NCBI RefSeq assembly: GCF_900091515.1
Contig: NZ_LT607410.1
Coordinates: forward strand, 1 to 64,000
Origin: Micromonospora purpureochromogenes
Lineage (GTDB): Bacteria > Actinomycetota > Actinomycetes > Mycobacteriales > Micromonosporaceae
Direction of reading: 5' to 3'
Length of the DNA stretch: 64,000 nt
Shown: piece by piece, positions 35,017-43,450 of the stretch
Position numbering within the stretch: position 1 is the first letter of the stretch
Layout: the number at the start of each line of letters is the position of its first letter
The notes under the pieces: model-generated
Told to the model about the DNA's origin: nothing
The model's database searches: none
What the model saw: the letters and a program-made list of their open reading frames with translations, nothing else
Program-made: the position numbers and the translations under genes

Positions 35017-35901
35017 GTGAGGATCACCAGCCCAACCCGCAGTCGCGTCGCCCGATCCGCCCAACTGTTCGCCGTAACCGTCGGCATGGTCGTCACCACC
35101 GCACTCGCCGCGCCGACCGCCGTGGCGGCCTCCCCTCAGACCTACAGCGCCAGCGACCTCTCGGCGGTGAACGACGCAGTGCAACGCTCGGGCGTCGAGG
35201 GCATCGCCTGGTACGTGGACGTCACATCCGCCCGGGTCATCGTGACCGCCGACGACAGCGTCTCTCGCGCCGAGATCGCGAAGATCAAGCAGACTGCCGG
35301 CGCCAAGGCCGGTGCGATCCGGATCCAGCGGGCATCTGGCGTCTTCACCCCCCTGTTGTCCGCTGGTAACGCCATCTACGGCGGCGGCTACCGTTGCTCG
35401 CTCGGCTTCAACGTCGTCAGCGGCAGCACCTACTACTTCCTCACCGCCGGACACTGCGGGAATGTGGCCAACACCTGGTACACCAACTCCAGCCTCACCA
35501 CTCTGATCGGCCCGACCGTCGGCTCCAGCTTCCCGGGCAACGACTACGCGCTGGTCCGCTACGACAACACCTCGCTCACCCACCCGGGCGGGTTCGCCGT
35601 CGCGGACGCCTATGTCGGGGAGTCGGTCAAGCGCACCGGTTCGACCACCGGCACCCACAGTGGAACCGTCACCGCGCTCAACACCTCGGTCCGCTACGTC
35701 GGTAAGGGCGGCGGCACCGTGAGCGGCATGATCCAGACCAACGTGTGCGCCGAGCCCGGCGACTCGGGCGGCCCGCTCTACGACGGCAGCAAGGCACTCG
35801 GCATCACCTCCGGGGGCAGCGGTGACTGCAGGTCCGGTGGCACCACGTTCTACCAGCCCGTACGCGAAGCGGCCAACGCATACGGCGTGACCGTCTACTG
35901 A
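35017..35901 (+). CDS. Secreted S1-family serine protease (streptogrisin/alpha-lytic type)
   Basis: A 294-residue pre-pro-protease. The signal peptide covers about 1-35 ([20 protein letters not shown]...), a short propeptide follows (about 36-105), and the mature S1E domain has FLTAGHCGN (His), PGNDYALV (Asp) and [12 protein letters not shown] (Ser). Paired cysteines ([27 protein letters not shown]) fit the usual disulfides. GTG 35017 follows GAGGAGGAG. The short propeptide is that of a small-pro-domain protease. A strong terminator follows at 35913. Confidence 0.93.
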   Translation: MRITSPTRSRVARSAQLFAVTVGMVVTTALAAPTAVAASPQTYSASDLSAVNDAVQRSGVEGIAWYVDVTSARVIVTADDSVSRAEIAKIKQTAGAKAGAIRIQRASGVFTPLLSAGNAIYGGGYRCSLGFNVVSGSTYYFLTAGHCGNVANTWYTNSSLTTLIGPTVGSSFPGNDYALVRYDNTSLTHPGGFAVADAYVGESVKRTGSTTGTHSGTVTALNTSVRYVGKGGGTVSGMIQTNVCAEPGDSGGPLYDGSKALGITSGGSGDCRSGGTTFYQPVREAANAYGVTVY

Positions 35902-35912
35902 TCCATCCGGGT

Positions 35913-35953
35913 ACGGCCCGGCCGACAGGGTTCCTGCACTGCGGCCGGGCCGT
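35913..35953 (+). terminator. Terminator after the serine protease gene
   Basis: ACGGCCCGGCCG at 35913-35924 pairs with its exact complement at 35942-35953 across a 17-nt loop. Confidence 0.75.
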
Positions 35954-36171
35954 CCGCGACCAGGCGGGGCCCGCCGGACGAGAAGGGCTCCCGGCCCGTC
36001 CCGCCGACCTCTTGGGACTGGATGCGGACCGCTCGCTGCCGGTGGGCCGCGCACGCCTCGGCCGGGTTGGTGTTCCGGCTTCACTGAACCTGTCAAGCGC
36101 GTACGGCAGTCGTTGACGTCATCGCCGGGGAAGGAGCGGGGTTGCCCGCGTCGATCTGAGAGATTACTTTC

Positions 36172-36183
36172 GAGACATGTCTC
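36172..36183. promoter_or_regulatory. 12-bp palindrome over the ArsR start codon
   Basis: GAGACATGTCTC is a perfect palindrome that contains the ATG of the ArsR gene. The flanking bases GAGAGATTACTTTC extend the dyad. No ribosome site sits at normal distance, so the message may be leaderless. The palindrome is a natural autoregulation operator. Confidence 0.5.
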
Positions 36184-36770
36184 TCACGAATCCGTACGGA
36201 GATGTGGAGCTGACCTCTCCGCAGGCGCTGCGGGCGTTGGCTCATCCGGTACGGCTGGCTTTGCTTGATCGGCTGCAGCGACACGGCCCCGCGACGGCCA
36301 CCCAGCTTGCACCGCACGTCGGTGCCACGCCATCGGTCGTCAGCTGGCATCTGAGGCACCTCGCTTCCTTCGGTCTCGTCACCGACTGGGACGGGGCGAC
36401 GAGTAAGCGAGAGCGGTGGTGGCAGGCGGCAGGTAGGGGCTTCCGGTTCACCATGCCCGACGATGCAGAGGGTCAGGACGCGGCGCGGCAGCTGCGCGCC
36501 GAGATGTTCGCCCGATCCGCGGAGGCGCCCGTGCAGTGGTCGCTGCAGGACGAGCCGCGGCTGGATCCGGAGTGGCGAGCCCTGGCGGGGTTGGCCGATA
36601 CCCGGTTCGCCGTTACTGCTGACGAGTTGCGGAAGCTCGAAGAAGCGATCGAGGCACTGCTCGCGCCGTACGTCCGGCGTAAGGATGGCCAGTTGCCGGA
36701 CGGTGCGCGGCTCGTCCGGATGCTGCGCTATCTGCTGCCTGAGCCCGGCGACGACCCGGCGGCGTCATGA
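36177..36770 (+). CDS. ArsR-family helix-turn-helix regulator
   Basis: A 197-residue regulator. The winged HTH covers about residues 12-90 (ALRALAHPVRLALLDRLQRH, TATQLAPHVGATPSVVSWHL as recognition). The C-terminal half is helical, with no metal-binding cysteine motif. It overlaps the MFS gene by 4 bp (ATGA), so it very likely controls its own operon with that exporter, sensing the exported compound. Confidence 0.88.
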   Translation: MSLTNPYGDVELTSPQALRALAHPVRLALLDRLQRHGPATATQLAPHVGATPSVVSWHLRHLASFGLVTDWDGATSKRERWWQAAGRGFRFTMPDDAEGQDAARQLRAEMFARSAEAPVQWSLQDEPRLDPEWRALAGLADTRFAVTADELRKLEEAIEALLAPYVRRKDGQLPDGARLVRMLRYLLPEPGDDPAAS

Positions 36771-38170
36771 CCGCCGCCAGCACGAGGCCCACGGCGGTCC
36801 TGCGCGACAATCGGCGTTTTCGAACTTTCTGGGTCGGGGAAACCATTTCCCAGTTCGGCGACCGAATCAGCGAGCTGGCCCTGCCGCTGATCGCTGTCAC
36901 CGTCCTCGCCGCGACGCCCGCACAGGTCAGCATCCTCACCGCACTGATCTGGCTACCGAACCTGCTGGGCATGTTCGTCGGCGCGTGGGTGGACCAACGG
37001 ACCCGCAAGCGCCGCCTGCTGATCGTGGCCGACCTGGTCCGCGCGGCGGTGCTGCTCAGCCTTCCGGTGGCCTACCTACTGGACGTGGTCACGCTGACTC
37101 AGCTCTATCTGGTGGCCCTGCTCACCGGGGCTGGCGCGGTCCTGTTCAACATGGCGCGCCAGGCGTTCTTCGTCGCTCTGGTCCCGCCGTCGGCCTACGT
37201 GGAGGCGAACAGCAAGCTGAGTCTGAGCCGTGCGGCCTCGTTCGTGGCGGGGCCGGCCCTCGGCGGCGGCCTGGTCCAGGCCCTCACCGCCCCGGTCGCG
37301 GTCCTCGTCGACGTGGTGTCCTTCCTCGGCTCCGCGCTGTTGATCGGCCGGATTCCAGTGGCCGAGGCCCGGCCGGCGCCACCGCGGTCATCGACGCTTG
37401 GCCTGGTCCGTGACGGACTCGTCCTGGTGCTGCGTCATCCGGTGATGCGCGCCGCTCTCGGCTGCACCAGCACCGTCAACTTCTTCACCCTCATGACCAA
37501 CGCACTGCTCGTACTGTATGCGAGCCGCGAGCTTGGTCTGTCGGCCGGCGCTATCGGCCTCGCGTTCGGCGGCGGCGCGGTAGGTGGGCTGGCTGGTGCG
37601 GCATTGGCACCTCGGGTCTCCCGCACCATCGGGCTGGGCCGCACCGCGATGATCGGAGTGGTTCTCTTTCCTGCTCCCTTGGCGCTGACAGCGTTCGTGT
37701 CCGGGCCGACCTGGGCCCGAATCGCGGCGCTCGCGGCTATCGAGATGGTCTCCAGCGTCGGCGTGATGCTGATGGACGTCAACCTCAACGCCCTGCTCAC
37801 CTCGGTCACGCCCGACGACGCGCGTGGACGGCGGGCGGGCGCGTACAGCGCCGTCAACTACGGGATCAGGCCGGTTGGAGCGCTGGTCGGCGGCTGGTTG
37901 GGCACCACCATCGGCCTGCGACCGACGCTGGTCGTCGCCGGCCTTGGCGGTGTCCTCGCCGTGCTGTGGCTACTCGCCTCGCCGGTGCGTCACATCGCCA
38001 CCATCGACGAGCCGACTGGCACCTCGCCTGTTGAAGGGCGGCGGAGCGGGTCACCCCCCAACCCGCGCAACCGACCAGACCCTCCTCCTGCATCAGCTGG
38101 ACCACCTCATCGGGATGACGGGGCGTCTTCCGAGGCAGGATCCCGTGCCGCTGCGCCGAATGGACCTTGA
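36767..38170 (+). CDS. MFS transporter (macrolide-efflux-like)
   Basis: A 467-residue transporter with about 12 helices. It resembles MefA/Tet-type efflux proteins of the DHA3 group: FRTFWVGETISQFGDRISEL near the N-terminus, QRTRKRRLLIVADLVRA, and LLTSVTPDDARGRRAGAYSA. The last ~55 residues are hydrophilic readthrough (GRRSGSPPNPRNRPD...), suggesting the original stop was lost when the adjacent methyltransferase was truncated. It is cotranscribed with the ArsR regulator. Confidence 0.85.
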   Translation: MTAASTRPTAVLRDNRRFRTFWVGETISQFGDRISELALPLIAVTVLAATPAQVSILTALIWLPNLLGMFVGAWVDQRTRKRRLLIVADLVRAAVLLSLPVAYLLDVVTLTQLYLVALLTGAGAVLFNMARQAFFVALVPPSAYVEANSKLSLSRAASFVAGPALGGGLVQALTAPVAVLVDVVSFLGSALLIGRIPVAEARPAPPRSSTLGLVRDGLVLVLRHPVMRAALGCTSTVNFFTLMTNALLVLYASRELGLSAGAIGLAFGGGAVGGLAGAALAPRVSRTIGLGRTAMIGVVLFPAPLALTAFVSGPTWARIAALAAIEMVSSVGVMLMDVNLNALLTSVTPDDARGRRAGAYSAVNYGIRPVGALVGGWLGTTIGLRPTLVVAGLGGVLAVLWLLASPVRHIATIDEPTGTSPVEGRRSGSPPNPRNRPDPPPASAGPPHRDDGASSEAGSRAAAPNGP

Positions 38171-38213
38171 GCGGGAAGCGTGAGGTAGGTGCTGCCGCCA
38201 TCGGGAACAGCAG

Positions 38214-38528
38214 GTGAAGCGCATCTATCGATACTGTCGGGTGGATCTGTACACCCCGTCGAGGATCACCGCGACCCGCGACAACGGCGACATGCTCGTC
38301 GACCGTCACCACCTTGATCCCTTAACCGGGCGCTTCGAAGTGGAACGCACAGTGGTCCGCGACGGCCACGCCCGCAGGCTCGCTTTCGTCAAACGGTTGT
38401 TCGCCTTTCCTGAACTGCGGGACTGGTGTACTGAGGCGGGGTTCACCGACGTGACCGGGTACGGCGAGGATGGCCAGCCGCTCAGCATTGATCACAATCG
38501 CATGGTCTTGATCGCGGATCTGCCGTAG
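38214..38528 (+). pseudogene. C-terminal remnant of a class I methyltransferase
   Basis: The 104-codon frame shows the closing part of a SAM-dependent methyltransferase: RVDLYTPSRITATRDNGDML (family: DLxTxRixxxR), VKRLFAFPELRDWCTEAGFT, and VTGYGEDGQPLSIDHNRMVL. The SAM-binding half with motif I is absent. It starts 43 bp after the MFS stop. It is a 5'-truncated remnant, unrelated to the intact methyltransferase at 38700. Confidence 0.75.
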
Positions 38529-38699
38529 CCCTCGTCCGCTCTCTGATCGCAGGTGACGCAGGCGACTGCCTGGCGCACTGAACTCGGCATGTGAGTGCGC
38601 CCCAGGCGCTCAGGTGTGACCGACTGTAGCCGGGTCGACTGAGCAACCAAGGCGTTAAATGAATCGGCAAGCCACGCCGAGGCTCGTAGCGTCCCCCGG
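38529..38699. other. Intergenic region between methyltransferase remnant and intact methyltransferase
   Basis: No gene is supported. It holds the 5' region of the methyltransferase at 38700. Confidence 0.4.
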
Positions 38700-39326
38700 A
38701 TGGGCAGCAACGACGAGCGTGACTTGGTCCGACGCGGGTACGACGCACTCTCTTACCACTACCGATCGGACGACGCTGACGACGGTCCGTACGCTCCGTG
38801 GCTCGTCGACTTACACCGGCGCCTACCCGCCTCAGCAGCGGTCCTCGACCTCGGATGCGGCTGTGGTTTGCCGGTCGCCCGCTTCCTCGCCGACGCTGGG
38901 CACCACATCACCGGCGTCGACATCAGCGACGTACAGATCGAGCGGGCACGCCGCCTGGTGCCGACCGGCACCTTCCTCCGCGCCGACGCCACCCGACTCG
39001 ACCTGCCACCTGCCTCTTTCGACGCCGTGGTCTGCCTTTACGCTCTCATCCACATGCCCCTGGCCGACCAACCGCGGCTCATCAAGAGAATCGCCACCTG
39101 GCTACGCCCCGGCGGCTGGCTGCTAACCACCGTCGGTAACAGCGCCTGGACCGGCACCGAGGACAACTGGCTCGACGGCCCCGCCGCCATGTGGTGGAGC
39201 CACGCCGACGCCCTCACCTACCGCTCATGGCTGCAACAGGGGGGACTGACAATCGTCGCCGAGGACTTCGTCCCGGAAGGCACCAGCGGACACGCCCTCT
39301 TTTGGGCACAGCGTCGACGGAGCTGA
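38700..39326 (+). CDS. Class I SAM-dependent methyltransferase
   Basis: A 208-residue methyltransferase with SAM motif I VLDLGCGCGLPVARFLADAG and the following acidic strand ITGVDISDVQIERAR. The UbiE/tocopherol-type fold is complete (FDAVVCLYALIHMPLADQPR; WLRPGGWLLTTVGN). No partner gene hints at the substrate. The gene lies at the left edge of the tRNA-Thr element. Confidence 0.85.
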   Translation: MGSNDERDLVRRGYDALSYHYRSDDADDGPYAPWLVDLHRRLPASAAVLDLGCGCGLPVARFLADAGHHITGVDISDVQIERARRLVPTGTFLRADATRLDLPPASFDAVVCLYALIHMPLADQPRLIKRIATWLRPGGWLLTTVGNSAWTGTEDNWLDGPAAMWWSHADALTYRSWLQQGGLTIVAEDFVPEGTSGHALFWAQRRRS

Positions 39327-39420
39327 CCCCGGTCCCTCGACGCTCCGACTCCGGGAACCTCCGCCAGCTCATCTCGATGTTCGGCTGGGCCAATCGTCAA
39401 GCATGTCCTGGGACGGATCT

Positions 39421-39515
39421 GTGACGACCTGGACGCGGTTGCCAACCGGCTGGACGAGGCGTTCGCGGCGCGGGATGCGACTCTTTGCGGATCGGCACCC
39501 CGGACGGCGGCGTGA
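39421..39515 (+). pseudogene. 3' remnant of a first (left) tyrosine integrase
   Basis: Thirty codons read DDLDAVANRLDEAFAARD, then diverge, and stop at 39513-39515. They match the last codons of the integrase at 46658-47155 (DDLDAVANRLDEAVAARD). It is the tail of an integrase from an earlier element in the same tRNA site, with the rest deleted. Confidence 0.75.
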
Positions 39516-39567
39516 TCGACCTCGGGAAACGGCGAAGCCCAGGCCGTTGACCTGGGCTTCTGTACCG

Positions 39568-39609
39568 AGCCGCCTGACGGAATCGAACCGTCGACCTACG
39601 CATTACGAG
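39568..39609 (-). repeat. Left attachment site: partial copy of the tRNA-Thr 3' end
   Basis: These 42 bases are identical to 47208-47249, the 3' half of tRNA-Thr through the anticodon-loop end. Similarity continues upstream through the terminator hairpin and the integrase tail (from about 39505), with a single mismatch after the tail. To the right the sequence departs from the tRNA at 39610. It marks the left end of the inserted element. Confidence 0.88.
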
Positions 39610-39717
39610 ATCAAATTGCCCGTCCCGCCGACCTGGGCACTTGGAGGTCTAGCAGGCGGAAACGCCTCTCGCCATCTCACACCGCTCCCCCGCCGTCGGT
39701 CGACCTCTTGCGGTCTA
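39610..39717. repeat. Element arm, copy 1 (related to 43108-43222)
   Basis: From ACGAGATCAAATTG through GCGGAAACGCCT to CGACCTCTTGCGGTCTA the sequence is an imperfect copy of 43108-43222 (ACGAGATCAAGTTG ... GCGGAAATGCCT ... CGACCTCTTGAGGTCTA). It ends at the IS5 insertion point. Confidence 0.65.
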
Positions 39718-40605
39718 AGGGACGTCTCGTAACTGGGTGAAGGCGTTGCCCGGGGCCAGGCCGGCGGTCAGCCGGCGAGGATGATGTTGTGGAGGTTGGC
39801 GATGCCGGAAGCGGCGTCGGCCAATGTGTGGGCGGCGCGGCGGTAGTCGCGCAGGATTTTGAAGCACTTCATCCTGGCTAGAACATGTTCGACTCCGGCG
39901 CGGACGGTGCGGTGCTCGACATTGAGGGCTTCCTTCCACGCCGGCAGGTCGCTGCCGTCGGCGGGCTTGCGGTACGGGATGATCACCTCGGGGTTGCCGC
40001 GGTAGCCGCCGTCGGCCATCACCGGGCGCCCGTCCAGCTTTTGGTCGATGCCGCTGGTGCGGTAGACGATCGTGTCGTTGCGGTTGCCGGGCTGGGGGTC
40101 GCCGACGGCGATGACCAGGCGGGTGCTGGCGTCGATGGCGATCTGCAGGTTGGTCGAGTACCGGTAGTTCTTGCTCCTGGGGGCCAGGCGGTGATCGCGG
40201 GTGGGGATCAGGGTGCCGTCGACGATGGCGATCTGGTCGACCGGCCGCCGGCGCACCGGGGCCAGGGCAAGCAGCGGGCCGAGGGTGTCGATGACCCGGT
40301 GCGCTGCGGAGTGCGACACCCCGAACAGCGGGCCGATCTGGCGCATGGTCAGGTTCGTGCGCCAGTAAGTGGCCACCAGCAGCACCCGGTCGGGCAGGTC
40401 GAGGGCCCACTGCCGGCCTGGCCGGCCGTCTGCGATGGCGTCACCGCCACGCCCGGCGACCAAGCGGACCAGCTTGCGGAACTGGGCGGGCTGCAGCCCC
40501 GTGAACGGAAAAATCCACTCAGAGCGGGCTGCGCTGATCACCTGCACCCCGGCATCTTGGCCGATCGTCCTCAGCAGACAGACACCGGGGTTACGAGACG
40601 TCCCT
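39718..40605 (-). mobile_element. IS5-family insertion sequence, 888 bp, intact
   Basis: The ends AGGGACGTCTCGTAAC (left) and GTTACGAGACGTCCCT (right) are exact inverted repeats. A TA target duplication flanks them (39716-39717 and 40606-40607). One transposase gene fills the element. The insertion is in the left target duplication of the neighbouring IS701-type element, so it came second. Confidence 0.9.
39768..40547 (-). CDS. IS5-family (DDE) transposase
   Basis: A 259-residue transposase of the IS5/DDE_Tnp_4 type. The catalytic triad is visible as the aspartate in IAIVDGTLIPTRD, the aspartate in VMADGGYRGNPEVIIPYRK, and the glutamate in RAGVEHVLARMK. A helix-turn-helix part (RTNLTMRQIGPLFGVSHSAA) precedes it. 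The frame is uninterrupted, so the element may be active. The apparent start is GTG 40547. Confidence 0.93.
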   Translation of the reverse strand: MQVISAARSEWIFPFTGLQPAQFRKLVRLVAGRGGDAIADGRPGRQWALDLPDRVLLVATYWRTNLTMRQIGPLFGVSHSAAHRVIDTLGPLLALAPVRRRPVDQIAIVDGTLIPTRDHRLAPRSKNYRYSTNLQIAIDASTRLVIAVGDPQPGNRNDTIVYRTSGIDQKLDGRPVMADGGYRGNPEVIIPYRKPADGSDLPAWKEALNVEHRTVRAGVEHVLARMKCFKILRDYRRAAHTLADAASGIANLHNIILAG

Positions 40606-40608
40606 TAG

Positions 40609-42039
40609 TACTCCAGCCGGAGATCGTGATCACGGTTCGGTGAGGGATTGTCTGGCGTAGTGACTGGCTCGGGCCCGGGCTTGGTGCCGCCGTCGCCAGA
40701 GCGACCATTTGAGCTGGTCGGTGCGGCGTCGGCTGGGTTCGATGACCAGGGCGTTGAACAGGCGGTGGAGTTCGTTGACGGTCAGTGGGATCAGGCCGGA
40801 CGGGCTCGGTTGGGTTCGGCGAGCGGTGGCGACGGCGAGGAAGGCGTGGGCGAGGATCGCCAGGGTGGTCCATCGATGCCAGGAGCGCCAGCACCGGTTT
40901 TGGTGCTGGTCCAGGCCGAGGGCCGTCTTCGCGGTCTGGAACGACTCTTCGATCCTCCAGCGGCGGCCGGCCACGCATACCAGCGCACCCAGTGGCGCGA
41001 GCTGGGGTGACCAGCAACGGTAGAAGGCCAGCTCACCGGTGCGCCGGTTGCGGCGGATCAGCAGCCAGTGATGGCCGGCGTGCACGTCGGCGTGCGCGGG
41101 CAACGGCATCCAGGCCCAGTCGTAGTAGCGGTGTCCCTTGGCGCCGGCACCGGCCGAGACCCGCTGCCAGGCGGCGCGGGGCAGATCGGCGGCGAGGTGG
41201 TCGACGCGCCGGCCGCCGATACCGGTGGTCACTTGGTGGGAGCAGGCCACCGCCAGGACGTAGCCGAGGCGGTGACCGCGCAGCGCGGCGGCCAGCCGCG
41301 GATCACCGCCGTAGGCCTCATCGCCGGCTACCCACCGACACGGCAGCCCGGCGGCGACAGCGGCGTCGATCATCCGTGCCGCCAGCTGCGGCTTCGTCGC
41401 GAACCTGACGTCGTCGGGGACACCGGCCTCGCTCCCGCGTGACGGGTCCTCACACCACACCTTTGGTAGGTAGAGCGCCGCGTCGATCAGGGCGTGACCG
41501 GCCTCGGCGGCGTAGACCAGATGCACCGCCAACTGACAGTTCTCGACCTTCCCGGCGGTACCCGAGTACTGGCGCTGCACCCCGACGGTGTGACGACCCT
41601 TCTTCAGATCCCCCGTCTCGTCGACGACCAGAACCGCGTCCGAATCACGCAGGTGCTCCGCGACGAACTCACGCACGTCCGCGCGGACCTGCTCGTCGTC
41701 CCACTTCGCCCGGGCGAGCAGGTCCTGCATCCCGTCGGGTGAGGCGTCCCCGGCGTGCTCGGCAATCGTCCAGCAGTTCTTCCGCAGCAGCGGCGCCAAC
41801 AGACCCCGCACGAAGTCCCGCACCCGTCGACGTGGCTCCGGCCTGCGAAAACGCACCCCGATCGTCACCATCAGCTCGTCGAACAACACCCGCCACCGCT
41901 GGGCGTCTACCCTGTAAGCCGCAGCCACCGCCGCGTCATGGTCAGTCCACACAACCGTCCATGCTCGACGGTGGCTGCACCCGCTCCAGCCCCGGGTGAA
42001 CCCTCACCCCGACTCAGATCAACATCTCCGGCTGGAGTA
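40609..42039 (-). mobile_element. IS701-family insertion sequence, 1431 bp, intact
   Basis: Terminal inverted repeats TACTCCAGCCGGAGAT (40609-40624) and ATCTCCGGCTGGAGTA (42024-42039) are exact. The right flank is CTAG (42040-42043). The left flank reads C-TA-[IS5]-TA-G, which is CTAG split by the IS5 element, so a 4-bp CTAG duplication is reconstructed. It carries one full-length transposase gene and has cut off the 5' end of a cargo gene. Confidence 0.9.
40630..41952 (-). CDS. IS701-family transposase
   Basis: A 440-residue DDE transposase. Triad residues appear in AVLVVDETGDLKKGRHTVGV, WVAGDEAYGGDPRLAAAL, and RWRIEESFQTAKTALGLDQH. The family-typical TSWHRW-like CWRSWHRWTTLAILAHAFLA follows. 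No frame break is seen. GTG 41952 is the start. Confidence 0.95.
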   Translation of the reverse strand: MWTDHDAAVAAAYRVDAQRWRVLFDELMVTIGVRFRRPEPRRRVRDFVRGLLAPLLRKNCWTIAEHAGDASPDGMQDLLARAKWDDEQVRADVREFVAEHLRDSDAVLVVDETGDLKKGRHTVGVQRQYSGTAGKVENCQLAVHLVYAAEAGHALIDAALYLPKVWCEDPSRGSEAGVPDDVRFATKPQLAARMIDAAVAAGLPCRWVAGDEAYGGDPRLAAALRGHRLGYVLAVACSHQVTTGIGGRRVDHLAADLPRAAWQRVSAGAGAKGHRYYDWAWMPLPAHADVHAGHHWLLIRRNRRTGELAFYRCWSPQLAPLGALVCVAGRRWRIEESFQTAKTALGLDQHQNRCWRSWHRWTTLAILAHAFLAVATARRTQPSPSGLIPLTVNELHRLFNALVIEPSRRRTDQLKWSLWRRRHQARARASHYARQSLTEP

Positions 42040-42044
42040 CTAGC

Positions 42045-42533
42045 CCTATAACAGTTGTTGTCGAACAAGGCCGAGACTGGCTTGACTATCTAGGGCTCGG
42101 CATCAACACCCTTGCCACGCTTGCAGGGCTCACTGGCCTGTTCCTGGCAATCAGGGCTTACCAGGTGAGTCACCAGTCGTACAAGATTGCCAGAGAGCAG
42201 GGACGAGAGACCTTTGAGCTCGAAATCCTGCGAGAACTAGGTAGCGAGTTAGATAGGACGCTTGATTCGGACTCCTGGGATACGAGAAACGATCAGCTAC
42301 CTCACACGGGTTCGGCTGTCGCTTCGGGATTGACGGCCTTGCCTGAAGATGAATTGATGGTATGGCGGTTGGTGGCGAAACCCAGAGAGCCAGGCGACGA
42401 TTTGCAGGATATTTGTGAGGCTCCTGGTGTGCAAAAGTATCTGGCCACTGGCCAAGCGGAAAGCCTTAAGGCTGCAATCGTTTGGACGATGCTTGACGAG
42501 GCACTGGAGGCAACGAGAAAGAGGGTTGTATAG
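42045..42533 (+). pseudogene. 5'-truncated membrane-anchored cargo protein (paralogue 1)
   Basis: The frame is open from the IS701 end and reads TVVVEQGRDWLDYLGLGINT, one hydrophobic helix (LATLAGLTGLFLAIRAY), then a charged part with AREQGRETFELEILRELGSE, and ends at 42533. It is a paralogue of the next gene, which has the same architecture. No start codon is left in the frame before GTG 42165. Rejoining the IS-split site would create an in-frame TTG in CTCTTGCGGTCTAG, an unusual possible start. Function is unknown. GC is lower than in the surroundings. Confidence 0.6.
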
Positions 42534-42556
42534 CGTCCTTGACCAACTGTGCTGCA

Positions 42557-43024
42557 ATGTTCTATGTGGAACGTGACTGGTTCGATTGGGCAAGCCTCGT
42601 CTTCAACACGCTAGCTACCAGTGCAGGTCTGGCGGGTCTGTTCATTGCCGTCCGAGCATACAAGGTGGCGAAAGAGCAGGGACGCAAAACCTTTGAGCTA
42701 GAGCTTTTGCGAGACATGCTTACCGATATTGATTCGATGTTCGACCCAGACCGGCTATCCGCGCCTGGACGTATTCCTAAACCAAAGCCTGGTTCGTATG
42801 CCAGGATGCTGCTTCTTCCCGACGGCGAGGAGGAGTTAGGGCTCTGGGTAGATGTCTACGAGTTCCACACCGGCAGGAAGCCAGAAGAGGAAGTCATGAG
42901 GCATCACCTAGTTGCTAAGCGTATCGACGAACTAGATAACCCACCGGACCAGGCAACTAAGGGTGTCGTGATTGCAGCTTTGCATGATCAGGTGCAAGAG
43001 GCAATCCAAAAGAGAACCGGCTAG
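42557..43024 (+). CDS. Membrane-anchored cargo protein (paralogue 2), unknown function
   Basis: A 155-residue protein with an N-terminal aromatic stretch (MFYVERDWFDWASLVFNTLA), one membrane helix (about 12-33), and a charged cytoplasmic domain with AKEQGRKTFELELLRDMLTD. The fold is unrecognised. It lies 23 bp after paralogue 1 and shares its design, so the pair arose by tandem duplication. Codon use and GC content are unlike the chromosomal genes and indicate transfer. No normal ribosome site precedes ATG 42557. Confidence 0.65.
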   Translation: MFYVERDWFDWASLVFNTLATSAGLAGLFIAVRAYKVAKEQGRKTFELELLRDMLTDIDSMFDPDRLSAPGRIPKPKPGSYARMLLLPDGEEELGLWVDVYEFHTGRKPEEEVMRHHLVAKRIDELDNPPDQATKGVVIAALHDQVQEAIQKRTG

Positions 43025-43450
43025 CCGCAAATAAGAGAAGGCCCCTGACCTGCCGTGCCCCCACCGCCGTTGATCCTCGGCACCCGCGTCAACAGGCACG
43101 GCGACCGAGGGACTACGAGATCAAGTTGGAGACCTGCACCCACCTGGCCTCGACTCGTTTGACGTGCGGAAATGCCTGTCAGCATCTCTCAGTGTCGGTG
43201 GTCGCGGTCCGACCTCTTGAGGTCTAGGTGAGGACTGCTGCCGGCCGCACCGCCGGCCACCCGATCCCTAGCCTCAAAGATCTTGTCTCCAGCCCCATGG
43301 CCGTCCTCCGGTGGTTCGATGGCGTTGCTGTCAATCGGGATCCGCCGACCCGGTCGAGCTTGGGGCCAGGCCGGCGCCGGCCATCAGCAGAGAAGTTCTG
43401 CGGGATTTAGTAGTTTCGCGCCGAAATCCACCGCCGACCTCCGCTCAGGT
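43025..43450. other. Intergenic region with second element arm
   Basis: No gene is supported. It holds the arm copy at 43108-43222. Short open frames at 43228-43567 lack features of genes. Confidence 0.5.
43108..43222. repeat. Element arm, copy 2
   Basis: Imperfect repeat of 39610-39717, recognisable by ACGAGATCAAGTTG, GCGGAAATGCCT and GACCTCTTGAGGTCTAG. Its upstream flank is not the tRNA 3' end. The CTAG here matches the sequence in which IS701 inserted in copy 1. Confidence 0.6.

Noticed and set aside
37866..38312. Minus-strand frame with RHGILPRKTPRHPDEVVQLM
   Set aside because: Short protein-like stretch only, antisense to the end of the MFS gene, and no family is recognised. It could be a remnant but is too weak to call.
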